Origin: Malania oleifera
Lineage: Eukaryota > Streptophyta > Magnoliopsida > Santalales > Ximeniaceae
Assembly (NCBI RefSeq): GCF_029873635.1
Contig: NC_080426.1
Coordinates: 51,598,093 to 51,662,092, forward strand
Length of the DNA: 64,000 nucleotides
Reading direction: 5' to 3'
The notes under the pieces: generated by a model
Database searches by the model: none
What the model saw: the letters and a program-made list of their open reading frames with translations, nothing else
Told to the model about the DNA's origin: nothing
Part shown: in pieces, positions 47,261-61,078 of the stretch
How positions within the stretch are numbered: the first letter of the stretch is position 1
Layout of the letters: each line of letters opens with the position of its first letter
Position numbers and translations under genes: made by a program

Positions 47261-48915
47261 TGTAGGAACTCGAACCCAAAAAATAAAAGAAAATAAATAA
47301 GGAAGAGAGAAATAAAGGAAACGAAAGGAAAAAGAAGGAAATTGGTTTGATAGGACCCAAACCGTCAACGGCTTCATTGAGCTGGGAAAAAACCATTGAC
47401 GATTTCAATCAACTGAGGAGCTCAACTGCCAAATCTTCGATGGTTTTGTTAAGGTAGGGAAAACCATCGATGGTTTTCCTACGGGTCTACTTACTTAAGG
47501 GCTAAGCTAGACATATTTATTCATAAACACAAAATTCCTTTCTCTCTCTCTCTCTCTTTCTCTCTCTCTAAAATTAGGTTTTGGACTCTCTCTCTACTCT
47601 TACTCTCTCGTGGCTCTCTCTCTCCCGTAGGCTCACCCGGATCCCGTGATCACTCTCCGATCACTTTCCTCTCCTTTCTCGGCTTACTAGTTTGTTTTCG
47701 ACGGCGGATCGAAAAGTTAGGGTTTTGGATTTTCGAAATGTTAGCGGTCTATTTTTCAGGAATAGATAAGGGGATTAAGTTAAGTCAGGTTTTTATTAAA
47801 TTTGAACCGATTAAACTGCATCATATATATAGATGTATACTTATGAATTCAAAGGTTATTTTGAAAACCAACCATTCAAAATGGATTTTATAAATATAGG
47901 ATATATTATACGGTATTTTGAATAAAATGAACGGTGGAAAGTTTGATTTTACCTTACAAACCAAATATACTGCGTTTTCTTAGTTGACTATTGGACTATG
48001 TTCAAATATTGAAATCGTGTGGCAGGTGAATAATGTGTATAGGTTATGGTATAACTGAATTTAGGTATGGTTCTGAAAAATACTAAATTGTTTATGAAAC
48101 ATACTAGAACTATCTTTGCAAAATATTGGGTTTTATTTGACGGCCGAGGGTCGGGTTTTATTTGACGGCTAAGGGCCAAGTTTTATATGACGGCTGAGGG
48201 CCAAATTCTAATTGACGGTTGAGGGCTAGGATTTTATATGGTGGCTATATACCGGTTTTATTAAATGGCAGGTTTTATATGAAATGAGTTATACTACATT
48301 TTTTATTATTTAAATTGCATGATATCATCTAAGAACCTTGATGACCAGTTGTATGGTGAGTACGGTACCATTGTTAGGGAACTGCTATTTGGTCATGCTC
48401 GCCCACACTGTAGTGGAAGTGTAGGGTGGTTTCATCCTATTGGCCTGCGTAAGGATGAAATACCTTCCCTAGAGTTCAGACCAGGAAGGGGTAAGGCAAT
48501 CGGACCTGCAACAGGGTTGTGGATGCCTGCAAACGCACTTGCAGATGGTTACTTTGACTATGTCTAGATTGATCCCCCAAGGCATAAGTCCAGCTTTTAG
48601 GCCGCACAACTACGCCATGGAAGAAGTAAATGGTGTGTTAGTCCCAGGGAGTGTCTTTTATAAATATATGCTAATTTATGTAAATGGTATCTCTAATTAT
48701 TGAACTGGTTTATATGGTGTAACTGAAAAGGGTATTTTCAACTGTGCAAAGTGTGTATAATGTATAACTAGTACTTTGGTTAAATGAAGAATTGGATATT
48801 TTTGCATGCACTAAAACTCATGTTGACCACACACTGATATTAACTTAATTTGCCTTACTAAGAAGTGTCTCACCCCAATATACAAATCATTTTTCAAGAC
48901 CATCTCGAGATTGAC
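47261..48915 (+). repeat. Truncated gypsy-like LTR related to the solo LTR at 11,701
   Basis: It begins TGTAGGAACTCGAACCCAAA, as the 11,701 LTR begins TGTAGAGACCCGAACCCAGG, with further similarity through the first 200 bp and around CTAAAACTCATGTTGACCAC (about 48,810). The match fades at about 48,915, about 220 bp short of the expected end. The 82-codon open frame at 48,319-48,567 lies wholly inside this repeat and is not a gene. Confidence 0.65.
48131..48255. repeat. 25-bp minisatellite within the LTR, about five copies
   Basis: TTTTATTTGACGGCCGAGGG-type units start at 48,131, 48,156, 48,181 and 48,206, with a decayed fifth unit to about 48,255. Confidence 0.85.
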
Positions 48916-49025
48916 CCATGACCCGCCCAATTATTAAATGGGTTAACTTTTTTAAACCCGAACTCGTTTTAAACGGGTGGGTCCAGGTGACCCGACAGGT
49001 TATGACCCGTTTTGCCAGGCCTACT
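48916..49025. repeat. Unassigned repeat rich in GACCCG/GGGTTA
   Basis: GACCCATGACCCGCCCAATT and GACCCGTTTTGCCAGGCCTA are phrases I associate with non-autonomous DNA elements in plants. The boundaries are unclear. Confidence 0.3.
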
Positions 49026-49309
49026 TTAAACTCATGTTTGTCAGTAAAATTACAAACTCACCAAATTACTATGTAACATTCTTTCTTGATTTTATTCTTG
49101 TTTGGGGTCCAAAGACAAGGAAAACGAATGGCATAAAACATGAATCTGGTGGACTTTGCTGCTTTGAGTCACTCTCTTCTCATTTTTCCTATAGTGTCAC
49201 CGCCACACCACATCAAATCCATTTTTGCCTCGATCATCCATCATTGGACAAGTTAAAACTTTGAGTTCCATGTCTAACCTTGACTATGACTCTTGTCAAT
49301 TAAGAAAGC

Positions 49310-49850
49310 ATCATAATGTTCCCTTTGCCTCCCAAATCAACAAAAGAGTCATTAGCCCTTTTATGTTAGTCCATTTTGATTTCTAGGGTCCTAGTTGTGT
49401 CACCTCAAAGTTTGGGTTTCAATACTTTGTTACATTTTTCGATGACTACTTTAAAATGACTTTGATGTATTTAATGAAAGATCATTCTGAGTTGTTTAAT
49501 ATCTTTTGTGCCTTCTGTTCTCAAATAAAGACGCTTGACATGCCATCATGGCTATTTCATAGTGATAATGCTAAGGAGTACTTTAGTACTCAATTCAATA
49601 CTTATTTAACTAACTCTAGCATGATCCATTAGTCATCTTGTGCATATACTCCACAACAAAATGGAGTTGCAGAGTGAAAAAAGAAACATATTTATTAAGT
49701 TACTCAAACCCTATTGTATCAAATGAATGTCCCCAAAGTTTTATGGAGTGATGTTGTGCTTACCACTTGCTCTTTCAAGCATCTTCCTTATGTATTCCTT
49801 GTATTCCCTTTTCTCGTATACTCGGTTGTCTATCCTTCGTTCATCAATTA
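49310..49850 (+). pseudogene. Copia integrase remnant
   Basis: Translating in pieces gives FGFQYFVTFFDDYFKMTLMY, LFHSDNAKEYFSTQF (catalytic D) and SSCAYTPQQNGVAE (catalytic E), with in-frame stops between them. It has the core layout of a copia integrase but no intact frame. Confidence 0.8.
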
Positions 49851-50489
49851 AATCTAGGAAGGGATAAATTTGATCCTCGTTCTATTAAATGTATTTTTCT
49901 GAGATATTTTCATACTTAAAAAGGATATCAATGTTATAAACTCACTTTAAATTGATTCTTTCTCTCTACTAATGTCTCCTTTTTATAGTCAACACCATAC
50001 CATTATGATTCATTGAGTTCTATTGACCTTGAGAAGGCCATTCCTTTACCCAACCCTTATTATTCTAAACTATTTTCTTCGTTCAATCTTCCTATATCTT
50101 CTTTCATTTTAAATCCTTCTCATTACTTGGATCGTCTCAATTTGCAAGTGTACACACGGCAAATCAAGATAGGAGAGCCTCCACCAGCTTCCACTTATAC
50201 ACCTCCAATTCCCTCATCAAATGATCCTCTTCCCCAAATTGTTGATCCTTTAATTACTATTCAAAAAGGTAAATGCACTTGTAACCAACAACTGATCTCT
50301 AATTTTGATTGTTATGATTTCTTGTCACCCTTGTACCACTATTTGTTTAGTACTTTTCTTCTATGGCTTTTCCAAAGTCTATTTCTAAAGCTATATCTCA
50401 TTCTAGATAGAGAATCCATTGATAGAAGAGATGAATGCACTATAGGATTATGATACTTAGGAGTTAGTACTTTTTCCTCTTGATAAGTC

Positions 50490-51350
50490 TGTGGTTAGTT
50501 GTTTTTGGGTGTACACTATGAAGGTCAATTCAGATGGTTCCATGGCTCAATTGAAATCATGCTTTGTTGCAAAACGACATACTTAGATGCATGGCTTGGA
50601 CTATTCAGGCATGTTTTCTACTACCGCCAAACTTGCCTTTGTACATTTATTAATCTCCTTCACCACCTGTCACTGGCTTCTCCACCAATTAGTCAGGAAG
50701 AATGTTTTCCTATATGGTGATCTCCAAGAGGAGGTCTACTTGAAGCAAACACCTGAGTTTGTTGCTCAGGGGGAGTCAGGCTTAGTGTCTAAGCTCAAGA
50801 AGTTATTATATGGTTTAAAGGAATCTCTTAGGGTATGGTTTGATCAATTTAGTGTTATAGTACTTAAGTTTGGCCTTTGAGGATGTGCAAGAGGTCATTT
50901 AATATTTTCTCATCATAGTCCATTTGGAAGGATTCTGCTTATTATGTATATGGATGGTATTGTGATTATTGGGGATGATGATCAAGGTATCCAGTACCTA
51001 AAGCATTTCCTGCAAACTAAGTTTCAAATAAAGAATTTGGGACCATTTAAGTACTTCTTGGGTATAAAATTATTGATATCTCATACAAGAACCATCTTGT
51101 CATAGAGGAAGTATGTTCTTGATCTTTTAGATGAGACTGGACTACTGGAAACCAAACTTGTTCACACACCTATGGACCCTAACAGTAAGCTAGTATTAGA
51201 TATAGGTGATCAATTGCCTGGCCAAAGACAATATTGGAGACTTTTTGGAAACATGAATTACTTCATGGTCACTTGGTTGGATATATCTTTCACAATAAAT
51301 GTCGTGAGTCGATTTCTTGATTCTCTGAAAACAAGTGTCACTATGATGCA
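50490..51350 (+). pseudogene. Copia reverse transcriptase remnant
   Basis: Frames include FLYGDLQEEVYLKQTPEFVA, LLYGLKESLRVWFDQF and FQIKNLGPFKYFLGIKLL. The catalytic box reads YMDGIVIIGDD near 50,950: the second Asp of YVDD is replaced by Gly, so it is catalytically dead. Stops occur before and after it. Confidence 0.85.
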
Positions 51351-51369
51351 ATAATTCAAATCTTGAGAT

Positions 51370-51860
51370 ATCTCAAAGGTGCACCTAGGAGAGGTCTTAT
51401 ATATCATAACCAAGGTCGAAACTCATATCAAGTATATACTTATGCAAATTGGGCCGAGTCATCTTTTAACAAAAGATTCCACAACTAAGTATTGTATCTT
51501 TGTTAGCAAAAAGATGGTTTCTTGGAGGAGTGAAAAACAAACTACAATGATCGAGGCAAGTGTTAAGTCAGAGTATAGGGTCATGAATCACACTATGCAT
51601 GAACTTATTTAGCTGAAAAGCATGTTGGAAGAATTGGGTTTTCTATATTCTTAGATTATAGAGCTAAAGTGTGATAATCAATCTGCCATTCATATTGCCT
51701 CCAACTCATCTTCTAGCAGACAAAATACATTGAAGTTGATTGCCACTCTGTTCACGAGAAACTTGTATTGAAGCTCATTACCACCATTCATATGAAGCCT
51801 AATTTGCAGCTTGCTGATTTATTTACTAAAGCCTTGGCGTTGCTCATATTAAATTCATTT
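51370..51860 (+). pseudogene. Copia RNase H remnant
   Basis: KYCIFVSKKMVSWRSEKQTT followed by MIEASVKSEYRVM matches the RNase H block, and LKCDNQSAIHIA lies near 51,665. A stop and frameshifts interrupt it. Confidence 0.8.
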
Positions 51861-51913
51861 GTAACAACCTAGGAGCATATGATATATATGCTCCAATTTG
51901 AGGGGGAGTATTA

Positions 51914-52079
51914 TGTTAGTATTATGTAAACAAGTGAGAGTTAGTAAGGATATTATGGTCATTCGTATGTACTTTGACATATTATAAATAGGAGGAGGGA
52001 CCTATCATTCTAATTAGGTCTTCCATTTTACCCAATTATTCAATAGTTTATTGGCCATTTGGGGAAAAATGTGATAACA
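51914..52079 (+). repeat. Probable 3' LTR of the plus-strand copia element
   Basis: It begins TGTTAGTATTATG after the purine tract and could end at GTGATAACA (52,079), giving 166 bp with TG...CA ends. With no second copy in the window the end is uncertain. Confidence 0.5.
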
Positions 52080-53741
52080 TAAAAAGATAAACTAGATGTG
52101 TGGAACAATATTTTCTTTGATTCACTTATGCTTGGGTTGTTCTGCTAGTGTTCTGCTTTGAAACATGGCGAAAATGAATATTAATTGTATGTTATCTATA
52201 TATTGACAAACTATTTTCAAAATAATTGATAATGTAAGGAACTTCTTGAGCTAGTGTAGCTAAAATTTTCCTACTATTTTGCAAGCACCAAAAGAAATGG
52301 AAGTAAGAAAAGGAGTTTCACATATTGAGAATACAATGGTGGAATCAAACTTTATCAAATGATACGCATAGGATTTATATGTATCTTGTGTCTAATGTAA
52401 TGTTTGTTTGTCATGTGAGATCATGATGTTTTGTAAACATGAAAACTTGGTTTGTGCATATTGGTTTTTCTTGTGAATTGAACTTTTGAGCTTGATTCCA
52501 ATTGAGATTTTCTTTGAAAGAGCAAAATAACAATTTTTGTAGATCGAGACAATATCAAATATAGAAAAATTCTCAATAAGTATTAAATAGCCATACCCCT
52601 ATTGGTTACTCTTACTTGAGGTATGATTGGTCACCCCTCTAGTCTTGGGATGTGGAAAATGGCATCAAAGCTAGCCTTAAAAAGAGATTAAATGGACATT
52701 CAATGAATTATTTACATTGCATTTGAGAGCATAGATTTTGGATCTTGAATTTGAATGGATTTAGATAAAATTCAAAAATAAAATATTTTATATTTTATTT
52801 TATCTAAGTTCATACAAATTATAATGTAGGTCTTTTCTAAAACAGATAGGTTAGTGTAAAAAATGAATTGCACTGTGAGTATGGTTTGATATAAAGAATT
52901 ACAAGTTTCAGACTTGCATTAATTTCTTAACATGCACATTGCAACATCAATCATCTTTCCCCACCAGCCTCTTCACACTTCATTATTTACATACATCTGC
53001 ATCAATTTCCCCTCGGGATAATAAGGTATCATAACATTAAGACCTAGATCCACACTCAATAAAAGTTGAGGGCTCCTATAGGCAACTGTGTTCATGTTTG
53101 AATGAAAGTTGGAAAGCTTCCACAGCATATTGTATTACATATGCTAGTACTACATTTAGATCCAGGCTTTCATTCATTGGAAGCCAAGGGGCTTCTCCTA
53201 CATGCAAAGTTGTTCTAGTTTATCTACGGCATTCTCTCAACCTACACTTGGAAGCCAACCTACACTCTTTTTTTCCCAGTGTCAAAATCATTCTTTTTCC
53301 TTTTTCCTTCAAATATAAAATTCTGGTCAAATCATTTCCCTCTTGTTACTCTTTTAACTTCTTATAGAAACATCATTTACCCAATCTTACACATCGAAGT
53401 GCAGAACAAAATAAGCCCCTATGCACATCCCATATAGCTATCCGGGTCGTGGCCTAGGTTTCTCTCCCTGAGAGAAGCTGCACAGAACTATTCTCCATGC
53501 ATCTATTGGGAGTGATTTTAACAGTCCTCTGCAGCCTTTGTCAAGGAGAAAATCCTTTGCCAGCAAGACATACCTAATTCCACATAATATGACTGTTGAA
53601 AAAATAAACGAACGAACAGCTATTGTTGTTATTTGAAGATGTTTATGAAAACATTTAGAATTGTCTCAAACACCAATTTCCATACGACCAATCTAAATCA
53701 TGGTCTCTGTTTTATGACGGATAATATTTGAACATAATCCT
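52080..53741. other. Gene-free stretch downstream of the E2 gene
   Basis: No coding sequence recognised. It separates the copia remnant from the polyadenylation signal of the E2 gene. Confidence 0.5.
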
Positions 53742-53747
53742 TTTATT
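53742..53747 (-). terminator. Polyadenylation signal of the E2 gene
   Basis: Minus-strand AATAAA about 92 nt downstream of the stop codon at 53,839-53,841, in an A/T-rich setting. It is a reasonable signal position for a plant 3' UTR. Confidence 0.5.
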
Positions 53748-53838
53748 TTTCCATTACAGAAGAAAAGAGGGCAATCACACTTCATTTATACATTGATGGA
53801 GAGGACCAGGTCCCCCAGAGTTTTCTTTGTAAAGCACA

Positions 53839-54845
<1,007 letters not shown>

Positions 54846-54849
54846 TTAT

Positions 54850-55435
54850 CAAACTTCATTTCTCAACAATCAAGACACTGCAATTCCTAAAATGAAGTGT
54901 AACACAAAACGCACAGGAGATGGCAAGTTAAAAGAAATTACGGCTACATTTGGTTTGCAGAATGTCTATTCCTAGGAATAGATTACTTAATAGGTTAGTT
55001 ACAATTAGTTATACAAGAAATTATATTGTTACTATAAAATAAATAACAATTTGAAATATTTTATGAGTCCACAAGAAGAAATAGATAAGGAATAACTATT
55101 TGCAAATTTCATCATGGGGATGTCTATTCCTTTCTTATTATATGTTAAATGAAATAATTAGAGATTCTTGAGAAATAACTATTCCCCTCATTCCTAAAAT
55201 TTAGACTATATTCAATCTTATTCTAATGAATAGCTATTCCTGCAAACCAAGCAAGCTGTAAGTTCGTTTCTCAACAATCAAGACATTGGAAGTCCCAAAA
55301 TGAAAAATAACACAAGCTGCATAAGAGATGGGAAGTTCAAAGAAAAATAACAAAGTTCATTTCTCAATAATCAAGACATTGCAAGTCCTAAAATGAAGTG
55401 TCAAGTGTAACACAAACCAATGGGTGAGCTAAAAG
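54850..55435. repeat. Degenerate tandem repeat (three units) interrupted by a MITE
   Basis: TTTCTCAACAATCAAGACA followed by GCAATTCC/GGAAGTCC-AAAATGAA recurs at about 54,859, 55,266 and, as TTTCTCAATAATCAAGACAT, about 55,360. The gap between units 1 and 2 is filled by the MITE-like segment. Confidence 0.6.
54948..55250. mobile_element. MITE-like element
   Basis: The left end TTTGGTTTGCAGAATGTCTA is mirrored by the right end GAATAGCTATTCCTGCAAACCA, giving imperfect terminal inverted repeats around a ~300-bp AT-rich non-coding core. No clear target duplication was seen. Confidence 0.5.
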
Positions 55436-55964
55436 AAAATATCAAAAACAATTACAACATTGCAAGTCCTCAAATTAAGTTTAACAAATGATGGTATGTC
55501 ACGCCACCTAAACTTGTCTCACCTAAAAATCTCACTTTTGAGTCAAGCAAGCAAAATCCATCCATTCCCAATCTTGCATAAAATCTGACCCTCCCTTATG
55601 AAAGGGACAATAGAAATTAATGAGGGGCATCTCTATTTTACCAATAATTATTCCAAGAAAGAGGCCAATGCCTTAAACCGTGAGGTTCTCATAGTGGCAG
55701 ATGGCAATAAAGGGTCACTGACTATTGGCTGTGTTAAGTTTTGAGTTTACAGCATTAAGAATGTCAATAGGAAAATAAAGCTCCACCTGAATATACATAC
55801 ATACCAATCAACAGAAGACAAGGTATACATGAAGAGTGGAGAGAATTGACTTTGTCAAACAAGATGTAAAATAAAGATAATTTTGTTTTAATGAAACAAT
55901 GAAAATCTGGAAAAGGATAATTGAACAAAGACTAAGATAAGAAACAAGGGTTTCAAAAATTAGT

Positions 55965-57097
55965 CTGGTTTTATGCTTGGGAGATTAATCATAGAAGCTA
56001 CATATTTTTTAAGAAGACTAATGAAAAAGTTAAGAAAAAAGAAGTGGTACTTGCACATAGTTTTTATTGTCTTAGAGAAAGCCCATGAAAGGGTACCTAG
56101 GGAAGTTCCATGGTAATTTCTAGGGAAAAAAAAAAAAGGGAATATGAAGTAGGTATAGTGATGTCGTTATGGACATGTATGATAGACAGTGACTTGCTTT
56201 ACGACTAGAAGTGGAGAGTGTAGCGAATTTTCAATCACAATATCTGCATTGAGCCCTTATCTTTTTTGCAATAGTGACGAACTTACTAGGATTATTCAAT
56301 GAGGTTCCATGGTGTATGTTGTTTGCAGATAATATTGTTACGGCTGATGAAACAAGGATTAGCATAAAACCAAAATTAGAATTATAGAGAGAAGATTTAG
56401 AATCCAGAAGTTTTAAAATAAGTAGAAATAAGGCAGAATATATGAAATGTAATTTTAGTCATAGTATGAGGAATATTGGAGAAAATACTAAACTTGATGG
56501 TTAACATATTAATAGCACAAATAGATTCCAATTAGATTTATTATGCAAGTTGGAAGGAGAAACTGAGGATGTAATACAAAGGTAAAACAAAGAAGTGATT
56601 TGGGTGTGTTATGTGATCATAGAATACCCTCAAAACAAAGAAGGAAAGTTTTATAGGATGCCATAAGACTAGCTGTGTTATATGGATCAGAATATTGGAC
56701 AATTTGAGAAAAAACACACCCAAGAAGTCACCAAAATAAGAATGCTAAGATAGATGAGTGGTACAACATTAAAAGATAAATTAAAAAATTAACACATTCA
56801 TGAAAAGTTAGGCATAACAATCATAGAAGATAAGGGAGGGGTAGTTGAGATGGTCTGGGCACCAGCAACATATGCGAAATGGTGCACCCATAAGGAGTGA
56901 TAGTTAATGTTAGTGGCAAAAAAAGGGGTATTGGAAGATTTAAAATAACTTGGAATGAGATGGTGAATAAAGATTTAACAGCCCTCAAATTGTAGGGAAT
57001 GGATTGCCCAAATCATGTAAATTGGCAAAAAAGAATTCATGTAGCCAAACCTCAGCTAGTGGAACTTAAGGCTTCATTTATTGTTGTTGTTGCTACT
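55965..57097 (+). mobile_element. RTE-type LINE remnant with decayed reverse transcriptase
   Basis: Pieces of one reverse transcriptase can be read: IIEATYFLRRLMKKLRKKKW, VFIVLEKAHERVPREVPW, WCMLFADNIVTADETRIS near 56,310-56,360, then EVTKIRMLRWMSGT, and the tail KRIHVAKPQLVELKAS. The catalytic FADD appears as FADN. Stops and frameshifts are frequent. The copy ends in a (TTG)n run at about 57,080-57,094, as RTE LINEs typically do. It probably sits within an E2 intron, if that intron spans this region. Confidence 0.8.
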
Positions 57098-57099
57098 AT

Positions 57100-60000
57100 T
57101 CAGGATACAATCATGCGATGCTTTATTAGTTTAGGAATGGCCATAAGGGGAAAAGATGCCAGGAGATGCAACTTTCAAATAAGAGGTATGCTTGAAGTAT
57201 CCAGATGAACTTAGTCTTTCGAAAAATATGATGAAAACCTTTTTTTTACTTTGGATAGCAATGCAAAAAAATATGACTAATCAACTGATGCAGCACACAA
57301 TCAAGAATTTACTATACAAATTTATTGCATTTTTGTTTCATTTACTTAAGATATTTTTTTTGGGTAATATTTTTCATTTCAAGTTAGTTACTATATTTGG
57401 GAAATCAGTATTTGAATTTATTTAGCTTTCAAATTATGTTTTCTTATTTTCCAAGTATTGTAAACCTACAAAAGGCCTTCGATGCATTAGTTTTGGGGAG
57501 CTTTGAATTGGTATTGAATTTGCATTGGATGCTTCATCCCACATCAAGGTGATGCATGATATCAGAGCAGAGACTCAGATTTGACAAGGCTGAACGGGTG
57601 TTTGGACAAAGATCCCAACCTTAACTTAAATCATCACAACTATTAGTATTTGACAGAGTTGTCTGTGTGTTTTGCCAGCTTTAACTCAAACTTTTAAGCT
57701 CGCATTTCAACTTAAATCACCTAGTGGTGCCACATTTGCCATCTGCACTGCCACAAACCAACCATTCCCCTCCACTGTTCATTCTTTACACAAGCAGAAG
57801 AATAAAAGAATAAATACATAAATCAATGCTGCCACAAGGAGAAGTAGAAGCAGGAAGAGAAAAATTCCTACACAAAGTCTCGCAAGCCCTAATCATCCTC
57901 ACATGGAAACCTCAATTTGCCTTCAGTTACCTAACTCCACCACACCTTTAGTTGAAAACCCAAACGATCAAACCAAAACCCCGTTCAACCGGATCAAAGC
58001 ATACAATAACAGAAACTACCAGTACAAACCATCAATACCCCACCACCACTATTGAAGACCAAGCCTAATCGACTGAGACCTATGAAAACCTTCCGCACAC
58101 TATGTAAACCCTAGCTCAGTGCTCTCCACGAGTTCACACAAGTCAGCTCCACAACCAAGAAGAAGAAGAAGAAAAGAGTTGAAGGAGAAAAAAGAATAAG
58201 ACAAGTGAAGAAGAAAAAAGAGGAAAATTAGGATGGACAAGGAAGGGGGAGAAAAGTTGAACATAGAGAGGAGGGAGAGAACTGAGGGTAAGATTCCTAA
58301 TTTAAATCAATTTGCAAGACTAACTGTGCAATAACATACATAGAGCACTTATACACCTCACATTAAAAGTAAAAGCATAAAAATAAAAAATTCAAAAGGA
58401 AAAAAAAAAAACCTAAACACGACATCCAATGCAGAGCTCTCACGCCAAACCCCAGTTTAAGGACATGATGTACACAGCCTGTGACCCCATAATTGGAGTT
58501 ATTTCCATGACCATACCTGTGGCTTTTTGGTTTGAGCGTAACACATTCAAGGCCCACCCTCATTAATAACAAAAACAACACTAAAGACCTAAATAACCAA
58601 AATAACCCTAAGCAACTAAAACTTCTAGCTTAACCATATTTTTCAATCCAAAATACAAATCCAATTTCTAAATCTATAGCTATAATATTTGTGCCTAAAA
58701 CTCTGCATGGGTGGTCCTCCATCAAGTTCCAGTTGGAGAAAAGTCAGCCTCGAGTTCTAAAATGGGCAAGCAATAGCAACTCGATAAGCAAGAATACAGT
58801 CAAACAGGCAACAAAATCAAAAGGCAGTATGAGCACAACTGCATCCTCAGTCACCATAGGGATGTAGCAAAAAAATCCTCCAACTGCAAGCAACATAAAA
58901 GGATTAAACGTCCTCTTGGAAAGCAAAGAGTCCTCCAAACAAGCAAATTATTTTAGTATAAAATCTAATGGCAACTCAAGCAAATATGCATTCAATCCGT
59001 ATTCAAGAATCATGGGAAAAGTTTCACTAGATTTAGTTACAGAATTCAAGGAATACAAGAAGGGGTTAATGGAGGTACGTATTCAATGAGTGGATGAAAA
59101 ATCATTTCAATGGGATGGGACTCAGTACAACTGGCAGTGACTAAGGAATATGGTAGGATATTTTATGTTTTGGGGAGCTAAAAAAAAAAAGTTGACCTCC
59201 AAGTTCATTTCTCAACCTTTTTCAAGCATAACAACTGGTCTAGGATCCTCATAAACAATACACTAACACGAGGAATTCTCATTCAAGGTAATAATCAGTG
59301 ACACCAAAAGACAATTGTATGCAGTTGCACAACTGGTCAACTGATCAACTAATTGTTACTTATAAGGGAAAAATCAGTGACAGTTCAAGACAATTGAATA
59401 AGGTTGCACCACGGGTCAACTAATTGTTCCCTAAAAGAATGCAAGACTTCTTTATGACCAAGATGTAACAGATGGCTCTGTGTGTTTGTCCCTTTCAACC
59501 TTTTACCAATATCGCTTTTTTACCAAACCAAGAAGTTTTGATTTAGCGTAGTAGATGCCCCAATGGTAACATACCAATTAAATTAATTCTCTATGTCATC
59601 AACCAACCAATCTAAGAAAGAGTGAGGGCCTAAATAACATCAAAATAAAAAAGGAAGCATTGATTTGGTCATCATTCAAGACTTGAAATCTACTCGAGAA
59701 CCACATTTTGTCAAAATAACTCATTTGTTTCCTGGCAAGAGCAAATACAATGAGCACAAATACCAATGCAAATTCACACACAAGCCAGTTAGATCAGATA
59801 CACAAAAACAATTCTTGTGGGAGTGCAAGTACTTAGCTACATTCATGTAATCTCACCAAGCACCCTTAAGACTGCCTTGCAACCACTCCCAGTTGTTCCT
59901 ACAATTTCTCAAGCATTGCATCCAATTTTTTGCACTTTCATTTTTTATCTTAAAAAAAATATATTGAATCTGGCAGTAAAACACAAAACCATAGCACCAG

Positions 60001-61078
60001 AATGTTGATTTCAGTTCAAGCAGAACCAAACTCTTATCAGAATTCTGAAATTTGCACTGACAGTTCAATAACTCACAGTTCATGTCAAAATATCACAAGA
60101 AATAGTCAATAACTTATGTCTGCTTGTCTCACATCTGGGACAAAATAGCACAAGAAAATGAAAAAAGAATGATAATCAGTGTGGGAGCACATGCACCGCA
60201 AGCAATTACCCTTAAAAAATTCTCTGAAGGATGACAGATCCTACAGTGGTGATGGTGGTGGTGATTTTGGTGGTGTGACAAAAAACGCTGTAAAAGAGAA
60301 CTTGAACGGGCTGCGGCTAAGAAATTTTCCACTGCCAAGTGTGCACATTTGGCCAGTCAGACGGCAACAAATTTCTATTTCTTGGTTTGAGCTGACTGGA
60401 GGTTTCTGCCTTCAATGGTGGTAGCGTCTCCATCTGATGTGCAAGAACCAAAAGGGCACTGATGATGAACAGAGCTACCTGGTCTGTCTCTTGATTTTTT
60501 TGAGTTACATTTAGCTTTGATAGTTTGATCGAAGCAACCCAGAAGCGCTGTGCATGTGATGTGAATCAACACTGTCATCTGGTTTGCAACTTTGGTGCCA
60601 GCAACAATTTCCACCAGGTGTGGTTCAAATTTGGCTCGAGTTTTCAAAATCACAGTAACATTTGGGACATGCTATATCAGTTGATGACTACAACAGGACA
60701 ATATTGTAGGTAATCAAATTCTGCTCCCATACCAAATTTGATGTAGGACAGAGTTGATTTCAGAACATTCAATGGTTAGACCCACTTAAGCTCCTATATG
60801 AGACTTATGCCATTAGTTGCAGTGGTGGACCCCTATTTAAGTTGTTCAGCTATTATTTGGTTAATGTGGGCTAGTGTCCATGCTTCTTTGGAATATTTGG
60901 TTCATTTGCACCATTTGAATGGCATTGTCCCCTTCAAAGCATTTTATGCTCTAAAGGGCCTTGCCAATTCTCAACAATATTGACTACTTGACCACCATAT
61001 CACCAACATTGTGGCTACAAAATACCTCTAAGAACACTGGATAACCATATTTGCAAAACAATGGTCCAGAAGGACCTT
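57100..61078. other. Gene-free stretch
   Basis: I recognise no gene, RNA or named repeat. Several open frames of 60-90 codons (for example near 58,400, 60,200 and 60,500) match no family I know and are at chance length. If the E2 gene's first exons are beyond 64,000 this is intron. Confidence 0.5.

Larger units (their letters stand above)
49260..52079 (+). mobile_element. Decayed Ty1/copia element, plus strand
   Basis: Integrase, reverse transcriptase and RNase H remnants occur in copia order, followed by a purine tract (GAGGGGGAGTATTA) and an LTR start TGTTAGTATTATG at 51,914. Multiple stops and frameshifts interrupt every domain. Gag, protease and the 5' LTR are missing, so it is truncated at its 5' side near 49,200. 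Confidence 0.85.

Noticed and set aside
48319-48567. 82-codon open frame (MISSKNLDDQLYGEYGTIVR...)
   Set aside because: It lies wholly inside the truncated gypsy-like LTR and has no recognisable family.
57535-57570. Possible primer-binding site (GATATCAGAGC) near 57,560
   Set aside because: No LTR edge, purine tract or paired repeat could be found around it.
60129-60338. His-rich open frame (HHQNHHHHHHC)
   Set aside because: The histidines come from a GGTGAT/GTGGTG trinucleotide-like run; no domain or gene structure supports it.
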